Of a DNA stretch of 36,795 nucleotides, positions 17,405-27,078 are shown in pieces. The DNA lies in the NCBI GenBank assembly GCA_013139985.1, contig WSZT01000123.1, positions 1-36,795 of the forward strand, written 5' to 3'. The stretch's first letter is position 1; each line of letters begins with the position of its first letter. This DNA comes from Candidatus Methanophagales archaeon. GTDB lineage: Archaea > Halobacteriota > Syntropharchaeia > Alkanophagales > Methanospirareceae. The notes under the pieces are model-generated. The model was not told where the DNA came from and ran no database searches. It saw only the letters and a program-made list of their open reading frames with translations. Both the position numbers and the translations under genes were made by a program.

Positions 17405-17776
17405 ATGAAAAACCGGATATTCATTAAGAGAGCCTTGATGGACGACAGGGCACTAAGAGCCACAATAGGACTATCCGCATCAGAATTTAATCAACTGGCG
17501 TAGCGTTTCGGTCCAGAAATAGAAAAAAATATACTCATCACCGATATAAATAGATGGATTGGTTATCTGAGCCCTCCAGAAGAAGGCAAAAAGCACGATT
17601 GTGGTATGTTCAAAGGCCTATTTCCGCCGAAGATATTCCCAAAAGGCATAACGCTATGGCTAGATTTGGGTTTCACTGGCGTTGATAAGGATTATCCCAA
17701 TGCGTCTGTTATGATGCCAAAGAAGAAGCCTCGGGGGAAGGAATTGACGGACGAAGAGAAGGCGAATAACAATTGA
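17405..17776 (+). pseudogene. Decayed DDE transposase (IS4/IS5-like) with internal deletion and in-frame TAG
   Basis: MKNRIFIKRALMDDRALRATIGLSASEFNQLA*RFGPEIEKN...GITLWLDLGFTGVDKDYPNASVMMPKKKPRGKELTDEEKANNN*; the C-terminal part matches DDE transposase 'DLGFQG...P.KKPRG..LT.E.K'. Confidence 0.65.
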
Positions 17777-17932
17777 CAAGTTTCGCAACAAAGATACTTT
17801 TAATGATACAGCTATGCTGATATCATGTGGACTATGGAATTATCATCTAATGTGCCGTTGAACAGGACGGACGGAAGCAACATATTAGCCCCTAAAATAA
17901 TAATTTCGCAACAAGTCTAATTATCATACAAA

Positions 17933-18084
17933 GACACTGATTTTACAGATTTACACAGACGCTACTCTACTGTCCTGAAAGATTATTAAGTTTTTACGGG
18001 TTCATAGAATAGAATCGAAATTAAAAAATCAATACACTACTTTACTTTACGTTAAATCCGTGTTAATCTGCGTTAATCGGTGTC
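17933..18084. mobile_element. MITE-like element with imperfect terminal inverted repeats (copy B of the GACAC/AATCTGCGT family)
   Basis: Left end gacactgattttacagatttacacaga; right end tccgtgttaatctgcgttaatcggtgtc. Reverse complements with a few mismatches and one indel; ~152 bp, non-coding. Confidence 0.5.
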
Positions 18085-18234
18085 TTAAAAATCCTTGGAA
18101 AATGATACAGTTCTGGTAAATTAATATTTGTGAGCTCTCTAACCTCCTGAACTCATAACCGTTACCCCAAGAGATAACAACTCTAAAAGTTTTTAAGGTC
18201 GTATCTGCAAACTGTTATTAGGGGGTGATGAAAC

Positions 18235-18429
18235 ATGATGTGTAACTTGGGCAAACTCGATAAGGGTGAGCAAGAGGCGGTTGAGTCACTGGAAAAGGAG
18301 TTGGGGAAGACCGTTCTGGCCTTTCGATGTGATCTCAATGCCAAACCCACTGCGTTGACCGAAGCGGAACTTAACCAAATACAGGCGGTTGAAGATAAGC
18401 ACGAACTCAGTCTCGTTGCCGTCGAGTAG
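18235..18429 (+). CDS. small hypothetical protein (64 aa)
   Basis: SD gggggtgat 5 nt upstream of ATG; coherent acidic protein MMCNLGKLDKGEQEAVESLEKELGKTVLAFRCDLNAKPTALTEAELNQIQAVEDKHELSLVAVE. Confidence 0.5.
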   Translation: MMCNLGKLDKGEQEAVESLEKELGKTVLAFRCDLNAKPTALTEAELNQIQAVEDKHELSLVAVE

Positions 18430-18500
18430 TAGAGGCAGGTTCAAGTGGTCTAGAAGGAGCGGAGAACTATTTTTTATATTTTTTTTTGAAAAAGTCCTCG

Positions 18501-18986
18501 TCAACCCTTTTCGCATAAACACTCTAAAAGCGGGTCTTCCGGTTTATCCTTCATCGTTTGATACACTATGAACGTCTCCGTCCTCTCAACAGCGCCAAAG
18601 GATTGCATCCGCCTTAAAAATTCCGTCATCTCTTCCTTGTCCCGAAAAAGGAGTTCCAGAAAGAAATCAAACCTACCGAAGAGGAGCTGAATCTTCATTA
18701 CATTTCTACTGACACTCAAGAATTCCACAAGTTCCGTCCTCAAATTCTCTTCCGGCTTCGCAATGAGGAGGACATATGCTTTGAACGAGAATCCGAGCTT
18801 ATCCGCATCTAAACACACTGAAAATCGCTTTACTATACCCTCTTCTGATAGCTTCTTCAATCGTTCAAAAGCCACTTGCCTACTTATCCCACATGCTCTA
18901 CCCAGCCCGGAATAAGAACGTCTCCCGTTTTCAAGCAACGCCTTCAAAATGCATTTGTCCTTCTTTTTCAACTTCGTTTCCATCAA
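18501..18986 (-). CDS. Lrp/AsnC family transcriptional regulator
   Basis: HTH LKALLENGRRSYSGLGRACGISRQVAFERLKKLSEEGIVKRFSVCLD plus RAM-like C-terminal domain. Confidence 0.87.
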   Translation of the reverse strand: MMETKLKKKDKCILKALLENGRRSYSGLGRACGISRQVAFERLKKLSEEGIVKRFSVCLDADKLGFSFKAYVLLIAKPEENLRTELVEFLSVSRNVMKIQLLFGRFDFFLELLFRDKEEMTEFLRRMQSFGAVERTETFIVYQTMKDKPEDPLLECLCEKG

Positions 18987-19044
18987 TTGTAAAAATAAAA
19001 TAAAGATATATTTATAAATTGATCCTCTTCTTATTTCTTTTGAA

Positions 19045-20979
19045 GTGCTTGAGAAGATGAAAATGAAAGAGGAAAAGCGAAGTGGAAAGGTAGAAGATGA
19101 AAGAACAATAGGGCTGTTAAAAGCGAGGTTGGGAGAGGAAAATTACCAGAAACTTATCAAGATAGATAATCCTGAACTCCATCAATTTGTTGCTAAGTAT
19201 ATAGAGCTTTGCAATCCTGACAAGATTTTTGTATGCTCTGATTTACCGGAAGACATCCTGTACATTCGGCGGGAGGCGATAAGAGTAGGTGAGGAGGAGG
19301 AACTTGCTATAGATGGGCATACAGTCCATTTTGACGGCTATTACGACCAGGCAAGGGATAAGGTGAATTCCAAGTTCCTTTTACCGCCGGGTGTTGAGTT
19401 AGGACCTAATATAAATGCGATGGACCGAGAGGAGGGGCTCAAAGAGATTCACACGATTATGGAAGATATTATGCAAGGGCACCAGTTGTACGTGCGATTC
19501 TTTTGTTTAGGGCCGCTCAATTCACAATTCGCCATACCCGCAGTTCAACTTACCGATTCCGGTTATGTTGCGCATTCCGAAGATCTACTATATAGGCAAG
19601 GATACGATGAGCTCGTAAGATTGGGACGATCAGCGCAGTTTTTGAAGTTTGTGCATTCCGCAGGAGAGCTAGACGCAAGGAAAACCTCAAAGAACATAGA
19701 TAAACGCCGGGTTTATATTGATCTTGAAGATGAGACGGTATATAGCATGAATACGCAGTATGGAGGCAATACAATAGGACTTAAAAAGTTAGCGATGCGT
19801 CCTGCGATAACCCGAGCGTCAAAAGAAGGATGGCTGACCGAGCACATGTTCATTATGGGCGTGCATGGCCCTTCTGGACGGGTGACCTATTTTACCGGTG
19901 CGTTTCCTTCGCTCTGCGGTAAGACCTCTACAGCCATGCTACCGGGAGAGACTATTGTTGGTGATGACATAGCCTACCTCAGGAACATAGATGGCGTAAT
20001 ACACGCGGTCAATCCGGAGAATGGCATATTTGGGATAATACAGGGCGTAAACTCTGTGGACGACCCCCAGATTTGGAATGCACTCCACAGCCCGGGCGAG
20101 GTTATATTCTCTAATGTGCTGGTCACGGAAGAGAAAGGCGTTCACTGGATAGGTAAAGATGAAGAAGAGCCGAAAAGGGGGTTCCATCATTCGGGTGAAT
20201 GGACGCCGGGAAAGAGAGACGAAGATGATAATTTGATTTCGCTTTCGCATCCAAATGCCCGATTCACGCTCGACATGCGACTATTAGAGAATGTGGACCC
20301 GGAACTCAATAATCCGGCAGGTGTGTTGGTAAGCGGGATAATATATGGCGGACGAGACTCGGACACAAAAGTGCCGGTTGAGGAATCCTTTGATTGGGTG
20401 CATGGTGTTATCATCATGAGTGCCGCACTGGAATCAGAAACTACCGCTGCCACTCTAGGAAAAGAAGGCGTTAGAAAAATCAATCCCATGTCTAACCTGG
20501 ATTTCCTTTCTATACCCATAGGAAGGTATATAGAGTGTCATCTGGATTTTGGCGCTAAATTGAATAATCCACCGCCTATATTCTCGGTTAATTATTTCCT
20601 GAGTGATGCGGAAGGGAATTTCACGAATGATAAAACAGATAAGGCAGTGTGGCTTAAATGGATGGAACTGCGTTCACATCACGAAGTAGAGGCGATAAAA
20701 ACGCCCACCGGATTTATACCAATATACGAAGATCTTAAAATGCTGTTCCAGGAAGTGCTTAAAAAGGACTATTCTGAAGAGGATTACATTATGCAATTCT
20801 CTGTGCGCGTAGCGGAAAATTTGGCTAAGATCGAGAGAGTGAAGGAGTTCTACAATACGAAAGTGTATGATGCACCGCAGATAGTATTTGATGTGCTGGA
20901 AGAGCAAAGGCAAAGATTAATCCAGGCGGGAGAGAAATATGGCGATCCTATATCGCCACTAAAACTAAAACGTTCTTAG
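19045..20979 (+). CDS. pckG: phosphoenolpyruvate carboxykinase (GTP-type)
   Basis: 644 aa; FTGAFPSLCGKTSTAMLPGETIVGDDIAYL P-loop/kinase motif. GTG start at 19045 or ATG at 19057/19063. Confidence 0.88.
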   Translation: MLEKMKMKEEKRSGKVEDERTIGLLKARLGEENYQKLIKIDNPELHQFVAKYIELCNPDKIFVCSDLPEDILYIRREAIRVGEEEELAIDGHTVHFDGYYDQARDKVNSKFLLPPGVELGPNINAMDREEGLKEIHTIMEDIMQGHQLYVRFFCLGPLNSQFAIPAVQLTDSGYVAHSEDLLYRQGYDELVRLGRSAQFLKFVHSAGELDARKTSKNIDKRRVYIDLEDETVYSMNTQYGGNTIGLKKLAMRPAITRASKEGWLTEHMFIMGVHGPSGRVTYFTGAFPSLCGKTSTAMLPGETIVGDDIAYLRNIDGVIHAVNPENGIFGIIQGVNSVDDPQIWNALHSPGEVIFSNVLVTEEKGVHWIGKDEEEPKRGFHHSGEWTPGKRDEDDNLISLSHPNARFTLDMRLLENVDPELNNPAGVLVSGIIYGGRDSDTKVPVEESFDWVHGVIIMSAALESETTAATLGKEGVRKINPMSNLDFLSIPIGRYIECHLDFGAKLNNPPPIFSVNYFLSDAEGNFTNDKTDKAVWLKWMELRSHHEVEAIKTPTGFIPIYEDLKMLFQEVLKKDYSEEDYIMQFSVRVAENLAKIERVKEFYNTKVYDAPQIVFDVLEEQRQRLIQAGEKYGDPISPLKLKRS

Positions 20980-20991
20980 AGAAAGTTTTAG
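20965..20991 (+). terminator. Possible hairpin overlapping the pckG stop
   Basis: ctaaaac (20965-20971) / gttttag (20985-20991), 7-bp stem spanning the stop codon. Confidence 0.35.
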
Positions 20992-21171
20992 CCATAAAGA
21001 CAGGTAACCCACACACATTCGCCGCCTGTGCCTCGATTCCAAACAACATATTTTATTCTATAGCTACTCTTATAGATCAAACAGGAATTAGCGTATAAAA
21101 GGTGGCTACAGGACAAAAAAAGACTTAAATAGAGGGGAATCGTATAGTGAGTAAGCAGGGGTATATCAAGA

Positions 21172-23877
21172 ATGAAACGGATTGAAAAAGCATCTTTGAT
21201 CTGTGGCCTTACGTTGGTCTTGTTATTCTGCTTGTCGCTCTATATCCGGGTCGCTATTCCGTACAACATCGTCTTTAATGACACATTCGTACGATTTGGC
21301 GGCTATGACCCGTGGTATAACATAAGGCTTGTTGAGAATACACTGCATCATTTCCCTCACCGCATCTACTTTGATCCGTTCACCGCTTACCCTCAGGGTA
21401 CGTATAACCCTTTTGGAACTCCGTTATTTGATCTCTCGCTTGCGTTCATTGTATGGGCACTAGGACTTGGAAATCCATTCGCTACTTTAAGCCCGTCTAT
21501 GATAGAAGAGATATGGGCGTGGTATCCTGCTGTTTTAGCCGCCCTTACTATCTTCCCGGTTTATTTCATTGGGAAAGGATTATATAACCGTGGTGCAGGA
21601 CTTCTTTCCGCAGCTCTTATAGCCATCCTCCCCGGACAGTTCTTAATTCGTTCTCTATTAGGATTTACAGACCATCACGCTATGGAGACCCTTTTCAGCA
21701 CGATTGCCATGCTTTTTCTTATCCTTGCGCTGAAGAGTGCGCGTGAGAAAGGAATAACATTTCAGTCATTCTTAGGAGGAGATAGGAGTTCGTTAAAAAA
21801 GCCAATCGTATATTCCATCATATCTGGTGTTTTTCTGGGATCTTATTTCCTCGCATGGCTCGGTGCTCCGCTTTTCATATTAATCTTGTGTACATATGCA
21901 GTGGTTCAACATGTCGCCGATCATCTTAGAGCGAAGGATACCGATTATCTTTGCATTATCTTCGTACCTCTTTTTATCGTTCCCTTAGCTATGATAGCAC
22001 CTGCGCTTTCTTTTGGGTTCCTTTCCGAAATCCACAACTGGTCTCTTCTTCTTGCCATATTCGTTCCGCCCGTTTTAACTGCGCTTTCTTTATTGATAAG
22101 AAAAGCAAAAATAAAACCTTATTGGTATCCTATTCTGATTTTAGCAATAACTGTAGCATCTTTTGTTGTATTGTTCGTTTTTACGCCTGCGTTATACTCG
22201 ACCATAACATGGTCACTTCTACACATATTCTCACCCTCAAAACCGTATTTAGCCATAGTTGAGGCCCAACCCATGGTATGGGGCAATATATGGGCTTGGT
22301 TCACTACCACTTTCTTCATCGCTTTTGTCGCCCTCGCAGGGATAGTTTATAATATCTGGAGGAAATGGCGGGCAGAAGAGATTCTTCTTCTCGTGTGGTG
22401 CGCAATAATGCTTTTTGCTTGCTTCGGTCAGGGCAGATTCAGTGCTTATTATGCAATAAATGTCGCCCTCCTCTGTGGTTTCCTATCCTGGGAGATTATC
22501 GAGCTCGTGGCGTTTAGAGGTGCAGAAAAAGGCGTCAAAGATATGAAAGAATCGAAAGGGCCGTTGGAAGAGAAAAGAGTGGATGCCATAAAGGGTAAGC
22601 GGAGAAGAAAAACGATAAAAACGCAAAAGAGTAATGAAATAAAAAATAAAAAATTCTTACGCGTTGATGTTATATTAACCTTCATCGTCATCTTAATTGT
22701 TGTTTTCTTCTTCCCCTTAAATGAGGCATTGACAACGGCAAAGCTTGGCAGTGGAGGCCCGCGAGAGGACTGGTATGAATCGCTTTCCTGGATGAGGGGG
22801 AACACACCCGATACAGGTGTTGATTTTTATGCCTTATATCCTCGCGATTATGCCTATCCTGACTCTGCATATTCCGTGATGAGCTGGTGGGACTATGGTA
22901 ATTGGATCACTTATATCGCACATAGGATTCCGGTGGCTAATAACTTTCAGCAGGGGATAGGAGGGCCAAATAGTCCTGGCGCCGCCATTTTTTTCATTGC
23001 GAAAAACGAATCAGTAGCAAATGAGGTCGCAGATGCATTTGACGTGAGGTATGTTGTGAGTGCTTTCCCGATGGTAGATACAATGGCCTCATACCAGGAT
23101 CTATACGGGTCAATGACCTTCTGGGCTAATGACACAACTGGACGCTATACGTTGGACCAAACAGAAGGGAGATCCACGTTTGAGCTGAGAGAAGAATACT
23201 ACAAGACGATGGTGACAAAGTTGCATATGTTCGACGGAAGTGAGACGCAATTCAAAGGCGGATACCTTGGAAAGTCATCCATATTGCTAATTAGACCATT
23301 TCAAACGAAACCTTTGCAACATTACCGGTTGGTGCACGAGTCATCCACATACATGGTACCACATGTTATTCTAAATGTCAAAACCGATGACTTACAGGCA
23401 TGGGAATGCTATGTTGGATCTAATTATACTATGGCAGAACGATTAGCGTATGAACTCCGTCATGGCTTTATCGATCCTGAATATCAAGATATAGCTAGAT
23501 GGACCCCGCCTTTCGTTTCGCCGATGAGCTTTGTAAAGGTTTTCGAATATGTGAAAGGGGCGAAGATAGAAGGTAGAGCACCTAAGGGTGCTATTGTTGG
23601 GATAGCGACAAATATAACCACAAACCAGGGTAGAGAATTTATGTACTCTCAAATAGCAATGCCTAACGGCACCTACGAGTTCGTTGTGCCATATTCAACA
23701 GAAGGACCGATAGAAAGAGACGGATACACAAATTTTGATGTTCTCGCAGCCCCCTATGTCTTAAGGATAGGTCATATAGAAAACGAAACGATAGTATGGG
23801 ATACAAGGCAGGTTGTGGTAGAGGTCACTGAAGAAGCAGTGATGGAGGGGAAAACCGTAAGGGTTGATTTAGTGTAA
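21172..23877 (+). CDS. aglB: dolichyl-phosphooligosaccharide-protein glycotransferase (STT3/AglB)
   Basis: 901 aa multi-TM; DPWYNIRLVEN, WWDYGNWI catalytic motif. Confidence 0.93.
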   Translation: MKRIEKASLICGLTLVLLFCLSLYIRVAIPYNIVFNDTFVRFGGYDPWYNIRLVENTLHHFPHRIYFDPFTAYPQGTYNPFGTPLFDLSLAFIVWALGLGNPFATLSPSMIEEIWAWYPAVLAALTIFPVYFIGKGLYNRGAGLLSAALIAILPGQFLIRSLLGFTDHHAMETLFSTIAMLFLILALKSAREKGITFQSFLGGDRSSLKKPIVYSIISGVFLGSYFLAWLGAPLFILILCTYAVVQHVADHLRAKDTDYLCIIFVPLFIVPLAMIAPALSFGFLSEIHNWSLLLAIFVPPVLTALSLLIRKAKIKPYWYPILILAITVASFVVLFVFTPALYSTITWSLLHIFSPSKPYLAIVEAQPMVWGNIWAWFTTTFFIAFVALAGIVYNIWRKWRAEEILLLVWCAIMLFACFGQGRFSAYYAINVALLCGFLSWEIIELVAFRGAEKGVKDMKESKGPLEEKRVDAIKGKRRRKTIKTQKSNEIKNKKFLRVDVILTFIVILIVVFFFPLNEALTTAKLGSGGPREDWYESLSWMRGNTPDTGVDFYALYPRDYAYPDSAYSVMSWWDYGNWITYIAHRIPVANNFQQGIGGPNSPGAAIFFIAKNESVANEVADAFDVRYVVSAFPMVDTMASYQDLYGSMTFWANDTTGRYTLDQTEGRSTFELREEYYKTMVTKLHMFDGSETQFKGGYLGKSSILLIRPFQTKPLQHYRLVHESSTYMVPHVILNVKTDDLQAWECYVGSNYTMAERLAYELRHGFIDPEYQDIARWTPPFVSPMSFVKVFEYVKGAKIEGRAPKGAIVGIATNITTNQGREFMYSQIAMPNGTYEFVVPYSTEGPIERDGYTNFDVLAAPYVLRIGHIENETIVWDTRQVVVEVTEEAVMEGKTVRVDLV

Positions 23878-23919
23878 AAAGAACTACAAGAAAAATTATC
23901 CAAGGATGGAGAGTAAAAT

Positions 23920-24369
23920 TCAAATCTTCTTCTCATATACTATTGCATCCTCGCCATCTGCATAATAGCCTTTAATGAGACAGGCCCGTCTGTAACCCTG
24001 TTTTTTATAAAATTTCATCGCACCCCAGTTACTTTTTCTGACCTCCAGCGTGACTTTATCGAAACCAGACGCGAGAAATTCGTGATCCACTATCTTTAAT
24101 AACCTTTTTCCTATTCCTTTCATTCTATAGTCCTTAGCTACTGCAAGTCCGGATATATGCCCATGCCCTCTTCTTATCGCGCCACCGACAAAACCAATAA
24201 CCTTATCCACCATAGAAACGACAAAGAAATATCGCTCGAAGGAATGGTACAAATCCGCTATATCAGACGATGTATTTATTGTTCTTATATTCCCCTTCCA
24301 TACACGTACAATATCTCGCAGATCCGCCTCTGTTGCTTTCCTTATCTGCACTCCATATTCTATTTCCAT
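23920..24369 (-). CDS. GNAT N-acetyltransferase (RimI-like)
   Basis: IRKATEADLRDIVRVW, HISGLAVAKDYRMKGIGKRLL, VRKSNWGAMKFYKKQGYR. I prefer the internal Met at 24369 over the 24438 ORF start. Confidence 0.85.
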   Translation of the reverse strand: MEIEYGVQIRKATEADLRDIVRVWKGNIRTINTSSDIADLYHSFERYFFVVSMVDKVIGFVGGAIRRGHGHISGLAVAKDYRMKGIGKRLLKIVDHEFLASGFDKVTLEVRKSNWGAMKFYKKQGYRRACLIKGYYADGEDAIVYEKKI

Positions 24370-24397
24370 TTTTATTAATTTAAAGTTTATATCTAAT

Positions 24398-24987
24398 TTT
24401 AAGATTACGCATATATCGGATGCGATAGAAGAAGCCAATTATACCCGAGTCGAAGTAGTCTCAGTGGGTTCAGATAGCTTTGATATGAGCTGGGTTAGTT
24501 CAACGGAATCACGCTGTTTCTTTGATTATGGTCTTTCCCCTTTTCTCCTTAATAGCACTCTTCCTGCACCCGACCTACCCACAAAATACCATTGGGTCAC
24601 GATAAAAGGGCTAAATGAGGAAAACGCATACCATTACCGGGTTAATAGCTCCTCTAATGGCATAAACAATTTCACTACCTTCCCATTAGACGCAGATAAT
24701 TACCCCTTTTCCTTTGCTGTTGCCACTGATATTCATTGGTCGAGTTCCAATAGTATTAGTAATTTTGGCCGGAGGTATCAGAAGGCGCATGGGTAACAGA
24801 ATGGGCGAAATTAGGGCAGGGGAACACCACATATAGCTTTAATTCCGTCGGATGGCACGTTATAGTAAATGATATATATCCACGCCTCGGCGACAATTAT
24901 GTGAGCTTTATTTTTGGCGCCTTGTCTGACAGGTCAATAAATGTCTCTTTCGCTCCCCGGAATCTTGGAGACGGTATCAAAGCTTAA
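24398..24987 (+). pseudogene. Metallophosphoesterase (purple acid phosphatase-like) remnant, frameshifted/internally deleted
   Basis: Frame 1: NYTRVEVVSVGSDSFDMSWVSSTES...HWVTIKGLNEENAYHYRVNSSS...YPFSFAVATDIHWSSSN (FN3-like then phosphoesterase start). Another frame: GNTTYSFNSVGWHVIVNDIYPRLGDNYVSF...GIKA*. Confidence 0.5.
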
Positions 24988-25465
24988 CACGTAACTGCTC
25001 AGGCGGACTCAAATCCATATCCATAGCACCTTTAAACAGAGTGGCGAAATGATTGAGTCGCTCTACTTTGCCGTTTTCACCTAAGTTTTCTCTTGCTCTC
25101 TCTACAATTTCAGCAAAAACATCCGGATTATATATGTCATTACCCATTTCTTCATGTAAGATTAAAAGAGCTTTTAAATGGACTTCCGGATACTCTCTAC
25201 GTCCGGAATAATATGCCGTATATCTAACTTTCAAGCAATTAGAGGAAGTGTCAATGTCAATCACCTCTAATTTTTCGTAACCTTGCTTTTGAAGTTGTTT
25301 ACTCAATTCCGCTTTATATCGCCCGCTAAAATCTTCATCGGTTTTTATCTTTTCTTCTATTTCCTCTATCAATTCGAATGAACAATAAGGGAGTTCACAT
25401 TCTACTTTTACCTCTTTGTAAACAGCCCTAAATATTATATTATCCAATATTTTATTAAGTCGCAT
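24977..25465 (-). CDS. hypothetical protein
   Basis: Coherent 163-178 aa ORF (start at 25465 or 25510), KILDNIIFRAVYKEVKVECELPYCSFELIEEIEEKIKTDED...; family not recognised. Confidence 0.6.
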   Translation of the reverse strand: MRLNKILDNIIFRAVYKEVKVECELPYCSFELIEEIEEKIKTDEDFSGRYKAELSKQLQKQGYEKLEVIDIDTSSNCLKVRYTAYYSGRREYPEVHLKALLILHEEMGNDIYNPDVFAEIVERARENLGENGKVERLNHFATLFKGAMDMDLSPPEQLRVKL

Positions 25466-25606
25466 ATGCACCTTCCTATCCCGCAGATTGCAGCTACATA
25501 CCGTTACCACTTACAGTCGCTATAAGTGATTGATACTATAAAAAGATTTCTGTTACTTTTAAATAAAACTTTTTGAAATGAAGGGTTTTTTAAAAAGAAA
25601 AGGTTT

Positions 25607-26476
25607 ATGAAGCGAAAACTAAAAGCCGTCTGGGAACTAACGAGGGCGGAGCATGGATTGATGTACGGGTTTGGTGTGCTAATAGGGATAGTTATAGCCG
25701 GCGGGAGCTCCTATGCAGTAGCGATTTTAGGCTTTCTTATCGCACTATTCATTCAAGCAGGCACCTTCGCGTTAAACGATTATTGCGACCTGGACTCGGA
25801 CATAGCAAACCGGAGGAGGGATAGACCGCTGGTGAGAGGCGAGCTAAGAAAAGAGGAAGCTTTGCTAGTCGCATGCTTCGCCACTGCACTTGGCATTATA
25901 TTTGCGATAATCCTTGCAATAATCCTGAATAGCTTTATTCTCCTGCTCCTGGCACTTATATTAGCTGCATTGGGCATACTCTACGACCTAAGGATGAAGG
26001 CTTTCCTTGCGATAAGTAATATTTATATAGCCGTTACGATGGCAGTGCCTTTTATCTTTGGCGGATTAATAGCAGGAGGAGTAGATATGTCGCTGCTTGT
26101 CCTCTCTTCTATTGCGTTCCTTGCAGGTTTCGGAAGAGAAGTGATGAAGGATATAGCAGATGTAAAAGGCGATGCACTGAGAGATATAAAGAGTGTTGCA
26201 CGGATATACGGTGTGGAGAAGGCAAAGACGATCACTGTTCTTTCTTATTCTCTCGCGGTCGTACTGAGTGTGATACCTTTTTTCCTGGTCAAAACAACCT
26301 ACGCCTTTAATCTTGCGTATATACTTGTGATTCTAGCTGCCGATGCTCTGTTTCTGCATGTGTGTATCAAACTGCGAAAAGAGGATGTGAACTATAACTA
26401 TCTGAGGAAAGAGACGTTAATAGCAATTGCTATTGGGTTAATTGCGTTCGTATGTGGTGCTCTGGTACCCTTATGA
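25607..26476 (+). CDS. UbiA prenyltransferase, digeranylgeranylglyceryl phosphate synthase
   Basis: NDYCDLDSDIANRRRDRPLVRGEL and second Asp-rich motif DIADVKGDALRDIKS; multi-TM. Confidence 0.87.
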   Translation: MKRKLKAVWELTRAEHGLMYGFGVLIGIVIAGGSSYAVAILGFLIALFIQAGTFALNDYCDLDSDIANRRRDRPLVRGELRKEEALLVACFATALGIIFAIILAIILNSFILLLLALILAALGILYDLRMKAFLAISNIYIAVTMAVPFIFGGLIAGGVDMSLLVLSSIAFLAGFGREVMKDIADVKGDALRDIKSVARIYGVEKAKTITVLSYSLAVVLSVIPFFLVKTTYAFNLAYILVILAADALFLHVCIKLRKEDVNYNYLRKETLIAIAIGLIAFVCGALVPL

Positions 26477-26569
26477 TCTTAAATACGCAATGCAAGTAGC
26501 TAAGAGCTATTATAATTTATAAAACTACACTGAAATAAAAATTTATTCGTAAAATATAGATATATATCC

Positions 26570-27046
26570 TTGGTTGTGAGAAAGATGAGAATAGCAATAG
26601 GCGGCACTTTTGACCCGCTGCATGACGGACATAAGAAGTTATTGAAGAAGGCGTATGAGCTCTGTGAAGGTGGAGAAATCGTCATAGGCGTGACATCGGA
26701 TAAAATGGCACGTGCAAATAAGGACAGACTGGTTCTTCCTTACAATAGAAGGGCAGAGAAGATCCGACAACATATGTATAAAGAATACGGGGTGAAGGTG
26801 AGAACGATGGAATTAAACGACCGATATGGCATCACCCTAGATGCGGATATTGATTATATAGTTATATCGCCAGAAACGTATGTCATTGCGTTGACGATAA
26901 ACGAACTGAGGAAAAAGCGTGGCAAGAATCCGATAAAGATAGTAAAAGTGGCACATGCAAAAGCAACAGATGGGCAGGTAATCTCTTCTACGCGGATAAC
27001 AGCGGGCGAGATAGATGAACATGGGGCTTTACTTGCGCACTTATAA
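26570..27046 (+). CDS. coaD: archaeal phosphopantetheine adenylyltransferase
   Basis: IGGTFDPLHDGHKKLLKKAY nucleotidyltransferase motif and ISSTRI; start probably the ATG of MRIAIGG (~26585). Confidence 0.88.
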   Translation: MVVRKMRIAIGGTFDPLHDGHKKLLKKAYELCEGGEIVIGVTSDKMARANKDRLVLPYNRRAEKIRQHMYKEYGVKVRTMELNDRYGITLDADIDYIVISPETYVIALTINELRKKRGKNPIKIVKVAHAKATDGQVISSTRITAGEIDEHGALLAHL

Positions 27047-27078
27047 TGAGAAAGATACAGGATACAAGATGCAAGTTC

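Noticed and set aside
17501-17503. In-frame TAG in the transposase as a possible pyrrolysine codon
   Set aside because: The gene is also missing its central region, so simple decay is more likely; no Pyl machinery or PYLIS evidence visible.
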